A stretch of 10,849 nucleotides of DNA, taken from positions 1 through 10,849 of the forward strand of contig JBDUDR010000100.1 of the NCBI GenBank assembly GCA_040002845.1, in the 5' to 3' direction. A model generated the notes under the pieces. It worked only from the letters and a program-made list of their open reading frames with translations, ran no database searches and was not told the origin of the DNA. This document shows positions 1-7,391 of the stretch, piece after piece; position 1 is the first letter of the stretch, and every line of letters begins with the position of its first letter. The position numbers and the translations under genes were made by a program. Source of the DNA: JBDUDR01 sp040002845. Its GTDB lineage: Bacteria; Actinomycetota; Actinomycetes; Propionibacteriales; Nocardioidaceae.

Positions 1-330
1 AGCATCGGCATGAGTCGATCGAAGGATCGACGGGACTCTCCCCATGCGTGCAGCAACATCACTGGTGTCGCGGAGCTGGGACCGACCGAGACGTAAGGCA
101 GCCTCACGCCGGTCGACAGCTCAACCCAACTCGCGCCCTGGACCATCGACCAACGCTAGCCCCGCCAGGAGAAATATGGACGCTGGAGCCCAGAGCGATT
201 ACATCGCGCTCACAACTGGCGGCCCGTTGCGGCTGAAGGGACGCGCCTCCAAAGGCCGGCGGCACGGGTTCGCGGATTCGGGCTGCCGATCGGAGCCTGC
301 GGACGGCCCGTCAACGGCTTTGAGAACCCG
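1..330. other. Left-edge region without a convincing complete gene
   Basis: I find no complete gene here. One frame is open from the left edge to a TAA at 94-96, about 31 codons ending in the residues GPTET. It could be the tail of an upstream gene, but I recognise no family and it is too short to judge. The frame of the downstream oxidoreductase also stays open through this stretch (ATG at 44 and 176, TTG at 320). Its translation there is rich in Arg, Ser and Pro and resembles no oxidoreductase N-terminus, so I treat it as chance read-through. The first 50 bases can fold into a nested hairpin, listed separately. Confidence 0.4.
2..47. repeat. Nested inverted repeat at left edge, possible terminator or RNA element
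   Basis: GTCGATC at 14-20 pairs perfectly with GATCGAC at 25-31 around a GAAG loop. Alternatively, GAGTC at 12-16 pairs with GACTC at 34-38. Both are enclosed by GCAT at 2-5 and ATGC at 44-47. There is no T-run after the stem, so a classical intrinsic terminator is not supported. High-GC actinomycetes often use stems without T-runs. It could end transcription of whatever gene lies to the left, or be part of a leader RNA. Confidence 0.3.
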
Positions 331-359
331 TTCCCACGGGCCTGATGCGGCCCTATATT
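331..359 (+). promoter_or_regulatory. Candidate leaderless promoter for the molybdopterin oxidoreductase
   Basis: TTCCCA at 331-336 (four of six matches to TTGACA) is followed after exactly 17 bases by TATATT at 354-359, a good -10 element in otherwise GC-rich DNA. Six bases later comes ATG at 366-368. This is the geometry of a leaderless actinobacterial gene, where the transcript starts on the A of the start codon. The position supports 366 as the natural start, although that ATG is in a different frame from the main coding region. No start-site data are available from sequence alone. Confidence 0.4.
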
Positions 360-365
360 GCGAGG

Positions 366-2434
366 ATGAGCCGAGCAGGGGCGAGACCACTGTTAGAGGC
401 GCGTGTCCGCACGATTATCCCGACACCTGTGCCTGGACCGTCACGGTCCGGGATGGGCGAGCGACCTCGCTGGATGGCGATCCCGATCATCCGTTCACCG
501 CCGGTGGCCTGTGCGCCAAGGTCAACCGGTTCCTCGACGACCGGGTCTACCACCCCGATCGGCTCTTGCACCCGCTGCGTCGTAGCGGGCCCAAGGGGAC
601 CGGCCAGTTCGTGCGGATGAGCTGGGATGAGGCGATAGACACGATCGGGGACAGGCTCGCGGGGATCGTGGCGGCTGATGGATCCGAAGCAGTGATGCCG
701 TACAGCTATCTGGGAACGCAAGGGCTCGTGCAAGGCAGTGCGGTGAGTGATGCGTTCTTCGCTCGACTGGGAGCGACGCGGCTCGTCCGGGCTGTGTGTG
801 GGAGTGCCGGCAACTCCGGCGCAGGAGTGACCATGGGTGGTGGACCCGGACTCCTGCCCGAGGAGCTCGCGCACTCGAAGCTCATCGTCTTGTGGGGCAC
901 CAACACCTTGTCGACCAACCTGCACCTGTGGCCATTCATCAGAGCGGCCCGGGAAGCGGGTGCAACCCTCGTGGTCATCGACCCCGTTCGAACCCGCACG
1001 GCCAGCGCCGCGGACTGGCACATCCGCCCGCTCCCGGGGACCGATGCCGCCCTGGCGCTCGGGCTGATGCACGTGATCGTTGCCGAAGGATTGGTCGACC
1101 AGGAGTACGTCGACCAGTACACCGTGGGGTTCGAGCAGCTGCGCCAACGGCTCGAGGACTATCCCCCCGAGCGGGTCGGCGCACTGACCGGCGTCTCCAG
1201 CGACGAGATCTACGGCCTGGCCCGCGCCTACGCCGGTACCCGGCCCGCTGCCATCCGGGTGCTGGTTGGCATGGAGCACCACGAGCACGGAGCAGCGATG
1301 TTCCGGTCGATCGCTTGTCTTCCGGCGCTGGTCGGGGCGTGGCGCGAACGCGGGGGCGGCCTGTGCCACATGACCTACCAGTTCTCAGGGGCACTCGACC
1401 GGGACTGCGGTGTGGACGTGGACGAACCGCAGACCCGAGAGGTCAACATGGTCCAGCTCGGGCAGGCCCTGACAACGCTCGAGCCACCGCTGAAGGCGTT
1501 GGTGGTCTACAACTCAAATCCCGCAGCCATCGCCCCTCAGCAGAACCTTGTCCTCGAGGGGCTTGCCCGCGACGACCTGTTCACCGTGGTGATCGAGCAC
1601 GTCTTGACTGACACCGCGCGTCACGCCGACATCGTTCTGCCTGCCACAACCCAGGTCGAGCACCATGACGTGATGTGGTCCTGGGGCCAGACCTACGTCG
1701 CCTGGAACGAACCTGCGATCGCGCCCGTGGGCGAAGCACTGTCCAACGCCGAGATCTTCAGGAGGCTCGGGCGTCGGATGGGCTACGACGACCAGGTGTT
1801 CACCACAACCGACGAGGGTCTAGCCGAGGCGGCTGTGTCCCCACTGGGCGCCGAGCGGGTGGCTGAGCTCAAGTCACAGGGCTGGCTTCGGCTGGACGGT
1901 CCGGAGGACGTGCTGCCGTACGCGCGTGGAGGTTTCGACACTGGATCGGGGAAGGTCGAGTTCTTCAGTGCCGACCTGGAGGCCGAGGGCCTCGACCCCT
2001 TGCCGGCGTACCGACCAGCACACGAGGGACCGCACGGCGACGCCGGCCTTCTGGGGCGTTATCCGCTGAGCCTGCTCACAGCCAAGGGGGCCCATCACTT
2101 CCTCAACTCCGGATACGTTCACGTCGCACGCGCCGTCAAGGCCGAGGGCGAGCCCGTCTTGGACATGCACCCGATCGACGCGGAGCGGCGCGGGATCGTC
2201 GAGGGGCAGACCGTCCGCGTCTTCAATGATCGCGGCTCGTTGACGCTGCGTGTTCGCGTGGGTGATCGGGTCAGGCCCGGAGTCGTGTCGGTGCCCTCGG
2301 GGTGGTGGGCTTCGGCCTCTCCTTCGGGTCGCTCCGCCAACTCCCTGACAGCCGACGGACTGTCAGACCTCGGCGAGGGCGGCGACTTCCACGACACGCT
2401 GGTTGAGGTCACGGTAGACCCAGCAGCCTGCTGA
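366..2434 (+). CDS. Molybdopterin (bis-MGD) oxidoreductase, MopB family, with suspected 5' frameshift
   Basis: This is a DMSO-reductase-superfamily enzyme (COG0243 type) of unknown substrate, expected to transfer two electrons at a molybdenum-bis-MGD centre. From about 404 the domains run as follows: a 4Fe-4S domain, then the main molybdopterin domain starting near the motif MSWDEAIDTIGDRL, and a C-terminal MGD-binding domain ending in the family-typical stretch SLTADGLSDLGEGGDFHD. A Cys in VCGSAGN lies where a molybdenum ligand could be, but that is inference. The cluster motif is C-x3-Y-x3-C-x27-C, with Tyr (codon 416-418) where the family has Cys. The reading frame continues upstream to 44, but residues before the cluster motif look unlike protein. 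The likely natural start is ATG 366, one base out of frame. One extra G in the run at 378-381 would give MSRAGGETTVRGACPHD and a normal product of about 690 residues. I see no twin-arginine signal, so it is probably cytoplasmic. It converges on the membrane-protein gene at 2528. I am sure of the family and unsure of substrate and integrity. Confidence 0.85.
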
Positions 2435-2527
2435 ACCCGCCCGGTGGTGCCCGTGTGAATCGCTGCGCATAGACGCGCCTTGTGGGAGGCAAATGGTCGG
2501 GCTCGGCGCGGCACGTGCGTGCGTGCG

Positions 2528-3061
2528 TCACGGGGTCGTTGGTGGTCGCACTGCTATGGCCGTCGCACCCCACACGACGAGGACCAGGACCCCGCCTCCC
2601 GCCTCCAAGTTGAGCATCCCGATCAACGTGCTGAGCACGACCAAGCCTGGCCACCGCGGTCGGCCGGCGAGCAACACCCCAGCCAGGGCGATCATCGTGA
2701 GCATCATGAGGCTGACCGAGACGAAGTAGACACTCCCAGCTGCGTCAACACCCATGCCGTCCTCGATGAAATTGGCGATCGCCGCCGTGACCGCACCAAG
2801 CGCCGCAATCACTAGCAGGACATAGGGGGCTCGCCCGCCCCGTTGGGTCAGCCGAACCAGCAATGCCAGACCCGCGGGTAGCAGCGCCCAGCAGAGGCTG
2901 AAAGAGACGACCGCCCACCAATCGGAGACGCTTTCAGGATCGGTGAAGTTCGGCTCCGCGAAAGCCTGGAGCGAGCGCATCCCCCACAGCACTCCCACGA
3001 GCGCAAACACTGTGCGGCCGAGCAGGATTGAAGGAATGCCATCTGACCGTTCGTGCGACAT
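2528..3061 (-). CDS. Small integral membrane protein, function unknown
   Basis: The 177-residue product is strongly hydrophobic, with about five membrane segments at residues 12-34, 48-71, 80-98, 108-132 and 137-171; the last may be two helices. Short loops contain Arg (RLTQRGGR, AGRPRWP), consistent with an inner-membrane protein. I do not recognise a family and see no catalytic or metal-binding motif inside the membrane region. The start is uncertain. ATG 3061 is chosen because the residues from there look like a normal soluble leader before the first helix, but its upstream GAGGA is only one base away, which is too close for a good ribosome-binding site. An in-frame ATG near 3115 would add an 18-residue extension containing CPRC. 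The gene stands alone and converges on the oxidoreductase, with about 93 bases between the two stops. Confidence 0.6.
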   Translation of the reverse strand: MSHERSDGIPSILLGRTVFALVGVLWGMRSLQAFAEPNFTDPESVSDWWAVVSFSLCWALLPAGLALLVRLTQRGGRAPYVLLVIAALGAVTAAIANFIEDGMGVDAAGSVYFVSVSLMMLTMIALAGVLLAGRPRWPGLVVLSTLIGMLNLEAGGGVLVLVVWGATAIAVRPPTTP

Positions 3062-3714
3062 GTCCTCATGCTCGCATCGGGGGCACCTGACTCGTGACCC
3101 GCGGCTTCCGCTCATCGCCAACGGCTGCCGACATTGCCGCGACGAGTCTCCGCTCAACCCGCTGCGTGGATTCCTGCGTTGGACCCATCTTTCTGGGTGG
3201 AATGGGCGCACCGCCGGGCTCGTCCGGTCAAGGAACCCTGAGCGGTGACGCCACAGGTCAAAGGCGTGCACGTCAACGACCGTCCCGTTTGACCCGTCCG
3301 GTGAGGATCCCGGGACCGGGGCGTCCTGCGGGTGCAGCACCGCCAGTCTGCGAGTGCGCGTCTCTCTACGACGTCCTCTACTTTGACCGGCTCCTCAGTG
3401 GAGTGGGGATTCGGCAAAGTGGCCCGCAGGGGGTCCGCCAATCTTCGCTGCATCGCGACATGTGTCTCCCTCAACCCGCCACAATCAGCAATCTCGTCCT
3501 GAGGTCGCGGCACCACCCCAGGTAGCGGGGTGAAGTGATGGCGAACCATGACGCTGTCGGGAAGGAACGCTCGCAACGTGGATAGGGACCGCGAGACGGA
3601 CACGCTCCTGAGAGGAGCAGGGTGGCTCTCCATGCGGTTCTGGGAGCATGACGACCCGCACCCCGCAGTGCGGTGACCATCGCCAAGGCTGTGCAGCGCA
3701 GGAAGAGTTCAGCG
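3062..3714. other. Gene-poor stretch left of the decayed mobile element
   Basis: About 650 bases hold no gene I can defend. Several frames are open for 100-160 codons on both strands, but their translations are rich in Arg, Pro, Ser and Cys, match no family I know, and mostly look like consequences of high GC. The best of them on the minus strand (ending near 3154, with residues such as EEPVKVEDVVERRALAD) has mixed third-position use and no ribosome-binding site. The region separates a probable chromosomal gene from the relaxase remnant, so it may contain the element's left boundary and eroded cargo. I found no convincing copy of the tRNA-Asp 3' end that would mark that boundary. Confidence 0.4.
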
Positions 3715-6062
3715 TCAACCCAGCCCGAGCCCCTCGCGCCCCGCGCGAGCGGACGGCTGACTGGTGGCCATGGGCACCTCCTGTCCACGCCGAAGTGCCG
3801 CCTCTGCACGGGCGCGGTCGAGGCGTTGGGTGTCTGTGGTCGCGTTGCCGAGCGGCTTCGGGCCGGTGATGCCGCAGCGGTCTCGGTAGGCGGCGACGGT
3901 GACCGCTGCCTGCGCCCATCGAGCACGGTCGGATCGGTTGGTGGGCATCGGTCCGAGTGCCTTGGTCCACGGGGCCTGGGTGCGGACCGTCTCCTCGGCG
4001 AGGGTGCGGGCGCGCTGCTCGATGAGGTCGCGGCGCTCGTCGAGAGCTTGGCGCATGTCGGGGGCCATCGGTCCGAGGGCTTCGGGGATGAGGCCGACGA
4101 TGAGCCGCGTGCGCCTTGTCCGACTTCCGGGGACTCGGCTGGTTGCGAGCTGAACGCGGTGCCGCAGAACGGCGGCGATGTCGTCGACATCATCGAAATC
4201 CCGGCGGCCAACTGCAACTGGGAGGATGCGCTCGACATCGAGTCCGCTGGCCTCGGCGCGACGGAGCTCGGCGGCGAGGGGACCGAACGTATCGGAGTCG
4301 AGCAACTCGTCGAGCTGCTCAGGCGTGAGGCCGCTGGCACGCAGAAGGCTGGCCCAGCGGTCGTGTTGGGCAGCCGTGGCGATCGTCTCGTACTCAGCGA
4401 TGAGCTGCGCCAGCGAGCCCCAGGTCTCCTGCTCGGTCTTGATCGTCTGGTGCGCCGAAACCTCGGCACCGGAGTTCGCCAGGACGGCGAGGAGCACGGT
4501 CTTGGCGGTCGGCTCGTCGCCGTCGTGGGCGACACCGTGGTTGTTGTCTGTCGCAGCCAGTGCGACGTAGGCGATGTTTGACTCGCGGCCGCGGGTCATC
4601 GAGACGTAGAGGTTCTCCCTCGTCGTGCTGTCGGTGACGAGGACGTGTGCGGTATCGACGGTGATGCCCTGGGCTCGGTGCGCGGTGACGGCGTACCCGA
4701 GGTCGACGTGCTCGGCGACGTAGGCGGCGGGCAGGACGACGGCTCCGCCGCGACGGGTGCCCAGGCGTCGGACGACGAGGGCTCCGTCGTCGCGGACGTC
4801 GCTGACCTGCCAGCGGTCGCCGTTGCGAACCCAGCCGTGGCGCCAGGTGCGCAGGCGGCGGTCGTTGCGACGCGTGATGACCAGGTCACCGGCCGAGGCG
4901 CGGGTGCCATCGACAAGGTGTGCCTCACGCCCCGTCATGGTCACGCCAGTCAGCAGGAGCTCGGCGCGGGCGCGTTCGTTGAGGTCGCGCACGGCGGCGT
5001 TGTTGTCGGCGATCAGCACAGTGGCGCGGCCGTTGTCGGTGTCGATGCGCCACGCTTGGTTAGCAGCCTCCGTGATGTCCTCGCCGTCGCTGGACTGCAC
5101 GCGGTCGTGAGCCAAGTAGGCGTCTACCGCCTCGGGACGTCCGTGCCGCAGCTCGAGGGAGGCGGCCTTCTCCCACTCGTTGACGAACCGATGGCTGTCG
5201 ACCAGCTCCGGCACGTCATCGCGAGCCGACGCCAGCAGCCCGAAGGCGCCACCGGCCTCCACTGCCTGGAGTTGCGCCCAGTCCCCGACCAACAGCACCT
5301 TCGCGCCGGCTTCGGCGGCGTGAGCGGTGATCCGGTCAAGCGTGAGCGTCCCAGCGAGAGTGGCCTCGTCGATGATGACGAGCTGCCCCCGGTGAAACCG
5401 GGCACGGCCCTGCTGGTGGTCGTAGAGCCACTTGGCGGTGTTCTCACACACCACGGCGAGGTCCTCGGCGAGTACGGCGGCAGCGGCTGCACTTGGGGCG
5501 AGCCCGACGACGCTGCCTTGTCCATGCGCGTGCGTCCATGCCCGGTGGACGGCACGCAGTGCGGTGGTCTTGCCTGCCCCGGCCGGTCCCACGAGCAGGT
5601 CGACCTGGCGCGCACTGCCGGCGATCATCGCCAGTGCCTGTGACTGCTGCGGACTGAGCCTGGCCGAGTGTCGGTCGATGAGTTCGACGTCAACCGTGGG
5701 TGCGTTGCGGTTCTCGGCGCGCTTCAAGAGCCGGTTCTCGGCCGCGAGGATCTGCTCGGACGAGAACACGACCGAGTGCTTTGGCCGGAACCTGCTCGAC
5801 CCGTCCTCACGGGTGAACACCGCTGGCGTCGTGGCGAAGTCGGGAGGGGTGAGCCGCAGCGAGGCACCCTCAGCGGCGTCGACCACCGTGCCCGTGATCG
5901 CCTCACGGTCGCGAGTGGTGGCGAACCGCCACCCGAGGGTCTGACGTGAGGCCTCGGCGTAGAGGTTGGCGCGACGCCAGGTCGACCGCTTCTCACCCAC
6001 AATGGCGACCACACGACGGGCGACCTGTTCGATGGTCTCCATCGGGATGTCGTCAGCCCGTC
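3715..6062 (-). pseudogene. TraA/MobF-type conjugative relaxase-helicase, N-terminal relaxase domain missing
   Basis: In conjugative plasmids and integrative elements this protein nicks the transfer origin and unwinds the transferred strand. Only the helicase half remains. Counting from the Met at 6042 (775 residues to the stop), it has Walker A GPAGAGKTT at 152-160, Walker B VIIDEA at 222-227, GDWAQL at 253-258, the UvrD-like C-terminal motif AVTAHRAQG at 451-459, and MTRGR at 482-486, followed by a long Arg/Glu-rich tail typical of actinobacterial relaxases. The N-terminal TrwC domain, normally 300 or more residues with catalytic Tyr and a His triad, is absent. Homology fades near 6060, where recombinase sequence begins on the opposite strand. 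The minus-strand frame stays open to 6696 only because it mirrors that gene. The helicase portion itself contains no stop or frameshift, so the truncation looks fairly recent. There is no credible start or ribosome-binding site at the broken end. Confidence 0.8.
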
Positions 6063-6687
6063 GGCCGCCGACACGCACAGCGTCCACGACCACTACCTCA
6101 AGGGCACCGTCTACTGCGGCCAGTGCGGCTCCCGAAAGATGGTCACCCACGCCAAGAACCGGCACGGCAGCATCTACCCCTACTTCGTCTGCGCGGGACG
6201 GCACGCCAAGCGAACGGACTGCACTCGCCGGGCTGTGCTCATCGAGGACGTCGAACGGCGAATCGAGGACTACTACGGTCGCGTCGGAATCACTCCATCC
6301 CAGCGCGAGGCGCTGGCCGGGATGCTCAGCCACGAGTTCGACCGGCTCCTGTCGGGCGAGGCTGACGAGCCGAACGCGCTCACCAAGCAGCGCGACAAGT
6401 TGGAAGCCGAGCAGCTCAAGCTGATGCAGGCGCACTACGCCGACGCCAAGGCCGTCCTGACCCGCTGTCTCGACCTGCTCGATAACCTCGCCGGTCTCTA
6501 CGCCCGCTGCGACGATCTCACCAGGCGGCTGTGCAACCAGGCGCTGTTCACCAAGGTCTACGTCGAGGACGACCAGACCCTGCGGCCCGAGCACACCCAA
6601 CCGTTCGAGCTGGTCCTCGACCCCGAGGTCCAGGCGAGTGCCCTGACCTGGGCAAAGACGGCCAAGAACGCCGGCAAGAGACGCCGC

Positions 6688-6735
6688 GAGGCCCAAACCC
6701 CCGCAGATTCTTCATCTGCTGAGGGTTTGAGCCTC
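6688..6735. terminator. Long imperfect hairpin downstream of tRNA-Asp
   Basis: Three paired blocks form one 48-base stem-loop. GAGGC (6688-6692) pairs with GCCTC (6731-6735), AAACCC (6695-6700) with GGGTTT (6723-6728), and GCAGAT (6703-6708) with ATCTGC (6714-6719), around the loop TCTTC. It starts 8 bases beyond the tRNA-Asp 3' end, so it is well placed to terminate the tRNA transcript from the right and possibly recombinase transcription from the left. The GGGTTT arm supplies only a short U/A tract. Confidence 0.5.
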
Positions 6736-6742
6736 ACGGGTG

Positions 6743-6819
6743 TGGCGACCCCGACGGGACTCGAACCCGCGGCCTTCGCCGTGACAGGGCGACGCGCTAA
6801 CCAACTGCGCTACGGGGCC
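6743..6819 (-). tRNA. tRNA-Asp (anticodon GTC), with encoded CCA
   Basis: Read on the minus strand, the acceptor GGCCCCG (5' end at 6819) pairs with CGGGGTC with one G-U pair. The anticodon stem-loop carries CTGTCAC, giving anticodon GTC. The T-arm contains the standard GGGTTCGAGTCCC. Discriminator G is followed by an encoded CCA at 6745-6743. It lies 48 bases downstream of tRNA-Glu and is presumably co-transcribed with it. The serine recombinase remnant abuts its 3' end and runs antisense through it. Confidence 0.97.
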
Positions 6820-6820
6820 A

Positions 6821-6861
6821 GGTGCTGCGACTGTGAGCGCCGCATATTTTAGCGCAGCACC
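6821..6861. repeat. Perfect 9-bp inverted repeat in the tRNA-Glu/tRNA-Asp spacer
   Basis: GGTGCTGCG at 6821-6829 is exactly complementary to CGCAGCACC at 6853-6861, with 23 bases between them that include an A/T-rich core. It fills nearly the whole spacer between the two tRNAs. In the tandem precursor it would hold the mature ends apart, so a role in RNase processing is the natural guess. On the minus strand the core also reads TAAAAT, which could act as an internal -10 for tRNA-Asp. Confidence 0.5.
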
Positions 6862-6867
6862 ACAGGG

Positions 6868-6940
6868 TGCCCCCAACGGGATTCGAACCCGTGCTACCGC
6901 CTTGAAAGGGCGGCGTCCTAGGCCTCTAGACGATGAGGGC
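6868..6940 (-). tRNA. tRNA-Glu (anticodon TTC), CCA not encoded
   Basis: On the minus strand the acceptor GCCCTCA (5' end at 6940) pairs with TGGGGGC with one T-G pair. The anticodon loop CTTTCAA gives anticodon TTC. The T-arm GGGTTCGAATCCC is standard. The discriminator A at 6868 is followed by CCC, so CCA must be added by nucleotidyltransferase. This is the first gene of the Glu-Asp pair. In many actinomycetes tRNA-Phe follows these two, but it is absent here, and the mobile-element remnant occupies that place. Confidence 0.97.
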
Positions 6941-6983
6941 TTTGGCCGTGTCGACACGTTGGCATGCCGTCGGGGACCGCTAA

Positions 6984-7013
6984 AGCATAGGGGGACACTC
7001 TGACGGGTTCCAA
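6984..7013 (-). promoter_or_regulatory. Candidate promoter of the tRNA-Glu/tRNA-Asp unit
   Basis: On the minus strand TTGGAA (7013-7008, four of six matches to TTGACA) and TATGCT (6989-6984) are 18 bases apart. The -10 lies about 45 bases upstream of the mature tRNA-Glu 5' end, a normal leader length. The divergent metallopeptidase gene starts only 20 bases beyond the -35. Confidence 0.4.
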
Positions 7014-7032
7014 ACCGAGACATGATGGGCGC

Positions 7033-7386
7033 ATGCTGCACGTCAGCCGCGAGCGGTTCGAGTCGCTGGTCGCAGGCGCCCTCGACCGCATCCCACCGGA
7101 GCTGGCTGCCCTGATGGACAACGTGGCGGTGTTCGTGGAGGACCGACCGCCGCGCGAGGACTCGCGACTGCTCGGCCTGTACGAGGGGGTGCCGCTGACC
7201 TCGCGAGACAGTTCGTACGGTCTGGGGACGCTCCCCGACCGGATCACCATCTACCGACTGCCCACGCTCGCGATGTGCGCGGACGAGGCCGAAGTGGTCG
7301 AGCAGGTGCAGATCACGGTCGCTCACGAGATCGCGCACCATTTCGGGATCGATGACGACCGACTGCACGAGCTCGGGTACGGCTGA
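7033..7386 (+). CDS. Zincin-like metallopeptidase family protein (MetalloPept_2 / DUF1025)
   Basis: This 117-residue protein belongs to the short predicted zinc metalloproteases widespread in actinobacteria. The zinc motif HEIAHHFG is at residues 98-105, with His98, Glu99 and His102 as the HExxH core, followed by the family-typical GIDDDRLHELGY at the C-terminus. The N-terminal helix (residues 4-29) and the segment PDRITIYRLPTL are also characteristic. There is no signal peptide or membrane segment, so it is predicted to be cytoplasmic. Substrate is unknown for the family. The start at ATG 7033 gives the usual length; no clear Shine-Dalgarno is visible. It is divergent from the tRNA pair. The ammonia-lyase homologue follows only 5 bases after its stop, so the two are probably co-transcribed, although no functional link is known to me. 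Confidence 0.85.
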   Translation: MLHVSRERFESLVAGALDRIPPELAALMDNVAVFVEDRPPREDSRLLGLYEGVPLTSRDSSYGLGTLPDRITIYRLPTLAMCADEAEVVEQVQITVAHEIAHHFGIDDDRLHELGYG

Positions 7387-7391
7387 GCGCG

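Larger units (their letters stand above)
6079..6852 (+). pseudogene. Large serine recombinase, C-terminal fragment reading through tRNA-Asp
   Basis: Large serine recombinases integrate and excise phages and conjugative elements. Here only the C-terminal part survives. The family-typical phrase VHDHYLKGTVYCGQCG leads into a recombinase zinc ribbon with four Cys (CGQC, then C in YFVCAG and C in TDCT). A charged helical, probably coiled-coil, region follows (about 6250-6560), then a short tail (PFELVLDPEVQ). The catalytic Ser resolvase domain and the DNA-binding recombinase domain are missing. Upstream of about 6075 the frame shows no recombinase residues. The first ATG in frame is 6139, inside the zinc ribbon, so it is not a real start. 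From about 6690 the frame passes through a hairpin and then antisense across the whole of tRNA-Asp, giving the familiar artefact GLEPAAFAVTGRRANQLRYG, before a TAG at 6850-6852. The native stop has therefore been lost. Confidence 0.75.

Noticed and set aside
29..39. An 11-base word shared with tRNA-Asp (CGACGGGACTC)
   Set aside because: The match does not extend on either side, and the word lies inside a local hairpin. Chance occurrence in a GC-rich window is likely.
60..125. Faint resemblance to a cobalamin riboswitch core (GGTG, GGAGCTG, CGTAAGG)
   Set aside because: The conserved B12-box order and the rest of the scaffold are missing, and there is no cobalamin-linked gene next to it. A covariance-model search would settle this.
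44..365. Extended N-terminus of the oxidoreductase from ATG 44 or 176
   Set aside because: The translation is low-complexity and rich in Arg, Ser and Pro, unlike any oxidoreductase leader, and the promoter and family length favour a start at 366.
353..1369. A 338-codon minus-strand frame opposite the oxidoreductase
   Set aside because: It has no recognisable domain and lies fully antisense to a well-supported enzyme.
2512..2528. Short tandem GTGC repeat between the oxidoreductase and the membrane protein gene
   Set aside because: Only about four copies of a 4-base unit; too short to assign a role.
3089..3105. A 17-base stretch (GACTCGTGACCCGCGGC) resembling the T-arm of tRNA-Asp at 6758-6773, a possible distal attachment site
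   Set aside because: It needs one gap and one substitution, and the bases to its left do not resemble the tRNA 3' end, which a true attachment copy should include. GC-rich words of this size recur by chance.
3471..4535. A 354-codon minus-strand frame overlapping the relaxase
   Set aside because: It is rich in Ser, Arg and Pro in the manner of out-of-frame high-GC DNA, while the overlapping frame contains clear helicase motifs.
6063..6696. Extension of the relaxase frame to 6696 as an intact 993-residue protein
   Set aside because: This part mirrors the recombinase gene on the other strand and shows no TrwC relaxase motifs; its Val/Leu/Gly-rich translation is a shadow.
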